Shown: positions 11,744 to 13,923 of the stretch, piece after piece
Numbering within the stretch: the stretch's first letter is position 1
Layout of the letters: every line of letters begins with the position of its first letter
Source: Methanobacteriota archaeon
GTDB taxonomy: Archaea; Thermoplasmatota; Poseidoniia; Poseidoniales; Poseidoniaceae
Assembly: GCA_002727515.1 (NCBI GenBank)
Contig: PBXF01000044.1
Coordinates: 11,629-25,551, forward strand
Direction of reading: 5' to 3'
Length of the DNA: 13,923 bases
Translations under genes and position numbers: made by a program
The notes under the pieces: generated by a model
Told to the model about the DNA's origin: nothing
Seen by the model: the letters and a program-made list of their open reading frames with translations, nothing else
Databases searched by the model: none

Positions 11744-13923
11744 TCAAACAAAAAAGCTGTTATCAGTTGTTGATTTAGAATTGCTTTGAATGACTTCTGA
11801 GGAATCACTTCCTCTTTCCAATTTGACATGAGGTCTTTCTGCTAGGAATTTATTAAAATTATACAAAGCTCGCTCAAAAGCAGTTTCCAAAGATTTTTGG
11901 CTTATTTTGGCTTCATCCGTTTTTTCGCTCGATTCACTAACCGAAATATAGTTTGCTTGATTGACTATATCTTGAATATGTGACCCTGTAAAACCTACTG
12001 GCATATTATCAACTATCTTCTTTAGATTTATGTTATTTTCTTGGGGATATGGCTCCATTTTCTTTTCGAAAATCCCCTTCAGAGTTTTGTGGTCAGGGTA
12101 GGGATAGTCAATTCTGACATCAAAACGACCAGGTCGTGCAACTAATGCCCAGTCTAATAATTCTGGATGATTGCTTGTAGCAATAGTAATCACTCCGTTA
12201 TTATTTTTGATACCGTCCATATGATTGAGCAATGTGGATAAGCCGGAACCACTACTAGCAATACCTCTTTGACCAGTGATACCAAGCGCGTCAATATCTT
12301 CCATAATTAGAATGGTAGGTGCGTATTTTCTTGCTACTTTGAATATGAGATCCATCTTTTTGTGTAACATAATAAAATCTGCGAATAATATTGTGCAATC
12401 ACCTTCTGCAATAATGGCATCAATAGTTAATGATTTACCAACTCCCGGTGGCCCTGCAAGCATTATTCCTCTGTTTATCTCCACTCCTCTACTCATAAGA
12501 GACTTTGAATTATTTAAGATAGCAAAGATATTATCATCAATCAAATTTTTCTTTTCCTCAGATAAAATAACATCGTTGAAAGTTCTACCTTTCAACTCTA
12601 ATTCTTCGAAAAATGCATTGAATTTGGAATTCTTGAGAAGACCATGTTCTTTTTGATAAATGGCGAAGTCTTTGAATAAGTTAGTACAAAATTGTTCTGC
12701 GAGTTCCCTTTGATGCAAAATTTGTTCATCATCAGTCATTTCTAAATTTCCAATATCTTTCTTGAAAAAGTCAAGACCGACGTTCACAGTAATACTATCG
12801 CCAAATTGTGTTTTCAAGGAATCGATTGAAATTCTCATTTCATGTTTTGTATACTTACAATTCTCACAATAAAAAAATATCGATGCATTGGAGCGGTATT
12901 TGTTTTTCTTGCCATCCCAAATGAATGTGGAAAGTTTTGGTTCAACTCTGTAATTACCATCATATGCAGTTACTTTTTTGTATTCATAGCCATTATGTTG
13001 AATGAAATTTAAGAAATCCCTATAGGCAATATTATGCTGTTCATCATAATTTAAACTCTCAGAGTGATACTCTAGACCTAACCAATTATAGATATCTAGT
13101 TGGTTCATCTGATCATATCGTTCTTTTCTTTTCAGTGGCCATATTGGTAACAAATCGTATGCTGTTCGTGGAGACTCTTTGTATACAATCATGTGACTAT
13201 TAGCATCTGAAAGTGTTGGTTCATATCTTCCTAAACCGATTTCCAAATTTTTCAACATTTGTAAGAAGGATGTTTGAACAAAAATTAATTTCGAAAGCAA
13301 ATCATTGATTTCATCACTTTCATTTTCTCTAATCTCAAACGGCACACTGGTTAGAAGACCTGCTTTGGACACTAACATATCAGCAAATTGATTAACGCTT
13401 TCTATCTCGGGAACTGGACTTAGTAATTTTTCTAAATCGAGTGGTTTTGCATTTGATTGAAATAAGAACATCAAACGGAGATTACGATATATGTTTTCAA
13501 GAGTATAGATGAATATTGTTTCTAAAAATGTCCTTGCAGTAGGCAATTCTGCAGGGTCATCTCCTACCAAACCTAGATCCATTTCGTAAAAACTATTGTT
13601 AAAAATATCTCTCATAAACCCAATATCTAACGATGATTCTTCTGCATATGATTTTTTGATTTCATCTAAATTATCTCTCCATTCTGTGTCTACCGTATGC
13701 CATGGGAAAAAATCTTCAACCTCAACCAACAAAGATTCGAGATTTTTTATTTGTTCTCTTGTTGATTCATCAAGTTTTTGAATGGAAAGAGCGTTTTCAC
13801 TATCAACTTCACCATCTTTGATTTTCAAGCTTCTCTCTGAGATAGATATAGAAATTGAATGACATATCTGATAAATTAGGTTCATCAATTCTAACGCTCT
13901 TGATTTTCCAAATTCATTTGCAA
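11744..13923 (-). CDS. AAA+ ATPase with a large unrecognised N-terminal half (5' end beyond the window)
   Basis: At least 725 residues are visible. Numbered from the TTG/ATG pair at 13888/13885, a single C-terminal AAA+ domain has Walker A GPPGVGKS (479-486), Walker B ILIMEDID (526-533), a TSNHPELLD sensor-1 region (571-579), arginine fingers in ARPGRFD (584-590) and a GFTGSHIQD sensor-2-side helix (632-640). This places it near the FtsH/Cdc48/BCS1 classical clade, which remodels proteins. Residues 1 to about 430 match nothing I know: mostly helical and acidic, with a CENC pair (341-344) and nearby His349 that may hold a metal. No membrane segment is seen. The frame continues without a stop from 13888 to the window edge with protein-like codons (GKSRALEL), and no SD precedes the internal starts, so the true start probably lies outside. 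The C-terminal tail is Ser-rich. Confidence 0.85.
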   Translation of the reverse strand, partial: ANEFGKSRALELMNLIYQICHSISISISERSLKIKDGEVDSENALSIQKLDESTREQIKNLESLLVEVEDFFPWHTVDTEWRDNLDEIKKSYAEESSLDIGFMRDIFNNSFYEMDLGLVGDDPAELPTARTFLETIFIYTLENIYRNLRLMFLFQSNAKPLDLEKLLSPVPEIESVNQFADMLVSKAGLLTSVPFEIRENESDEINDLLSKLIFVQTSFLQMLKNLEIGLGRYEPTLSDANSHMIVYKESPRTAYDLLPIWPLKRKERYDQMNQLDIYNWLGLEYHSESLNYDEQHNIAYRDFLNFIQHNGYEYKKVTAYDGNYRVEPKLSTFIWDGKKNKYRSNASIFFYCENCKYTKHEMRISIDSLKTQFGDSITVNVGLDFFKKDIGNLEMTDDEQILHQRELAEQFCTNLFKDFAIYQKEHGLLKNSKFNAFFEELELKGRTFNDVILSEEKKNLIDDNIFAILNNSKSLMSRGVEINRGIMLAGPPGVGKSLTIDAIIAEGDCTILFADFIMLHKKMDLIFKVARKYAPTILIMEDIDALGITGQRGIASSGSGLSTLLNHMDGIKNNNGVITIATSNHPELLDWALVARPGRFDVRIDYPYPDHKTLKGIFEKKMEPYPQENNINLKKIVDNMPVGFTGSHIQDIVNQANYISVSESSEKTDEAKISQKSLETAFERALYNFNKFLAERPHVKLERGSDSSEVIQSNSKSTTDNSFFV

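Noticed and set aside
11744..13923. AAA+ ATPase as part of an anti-phage defence island
   Set aside because: The neighbours are metal-handling and peptidase genes. No nuclease, methylase, toxin or mobile element is in sight, so there is nothing beyond the ATPase to support it.
1..13923. tRNA, rRNA, CRISPR, insertion sequences, attachment sites
   Set aside because: No cloverleaf, spaced repeat array, transposase motif or long terminal repeat was found when reading both strands.

Overview
The window looks like a piece of a low-GC archaeal genome, most likely a planktonic marine Thermoplasmatota (Marine Group II/III type). This assignment is inferred from gene content and style, because no rRNA or marker gene is present. 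Supporting points are a propionyl-CoA carboxylase split into beta and biotin-carrier genes, a stand-alone B12-binding mutase subunit, TATA-like boxes about 25 nt upstream of SD-less start codons, GGTGAG/GGAGG ribosome sites inside operons, TTG starts, and a prokaryotic lipobox. No tRNA, rRNA, CRISPR array, insertion sequence or phage gene was seen. Coding density is very high, and no gene-free stretch exceeds about 100 bases.

Left block (minus strand, about 5377 down to 1). In transcription order it holds the B12-binding small subunit of methylmalonyl-CoA mutase, the MeaB-type GTPase, a dolichol/phytol-kinase-like membrane protein, a 36-residue single-pass membrane protein, glutamine-hydrolysing asparagine synthetase, a GshA-type glutamate-cysteine ligase, and the N-terminal part of an unidentified multi-pass membrane protein cut by the window edge. 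Neighbouring genes overlap or lie within about 50 nt, so the block could be one operon.

Middle block (plus strand, 5479-7922). This holds the propionyl/acyl-CoA carboxylase carboxyltransferase, a 61-residue small protein, the biotin carrier protein, and a small Cys/His protein. It diverges from the mutase operon across a roughly 100-bp gap containing a TATA-like element. The two halves fit one pathway: propionyl-CoA is carboxylated to methylmalonyl-CoA, which is rearranged to succinyl-CoA. The biotin carboxylase, the mutase large subunit and the epimerase are not in the window.

Right block. A lipoprotein with an SGNH-hydrolase-like fold runs on the plus strand (8024-8884) and its 3' end overlaps, tail to tail, a DUF2817/M14-type zinc peptidase on the minus strand. 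Upstream of the peptidase, also on the minus strand, are a cysteine-rich ferredoxin/DUF1636-like protein and a CobW-family metallochaperone GTPase with an extra C-terminal module. This pair is closed by a clear hairpin-plus-U-run terminator. Last comes a large AAA+ ATPase with an unrecognised N-terminal half of about 430 residues, whose reading frame stays open to the right window edge.
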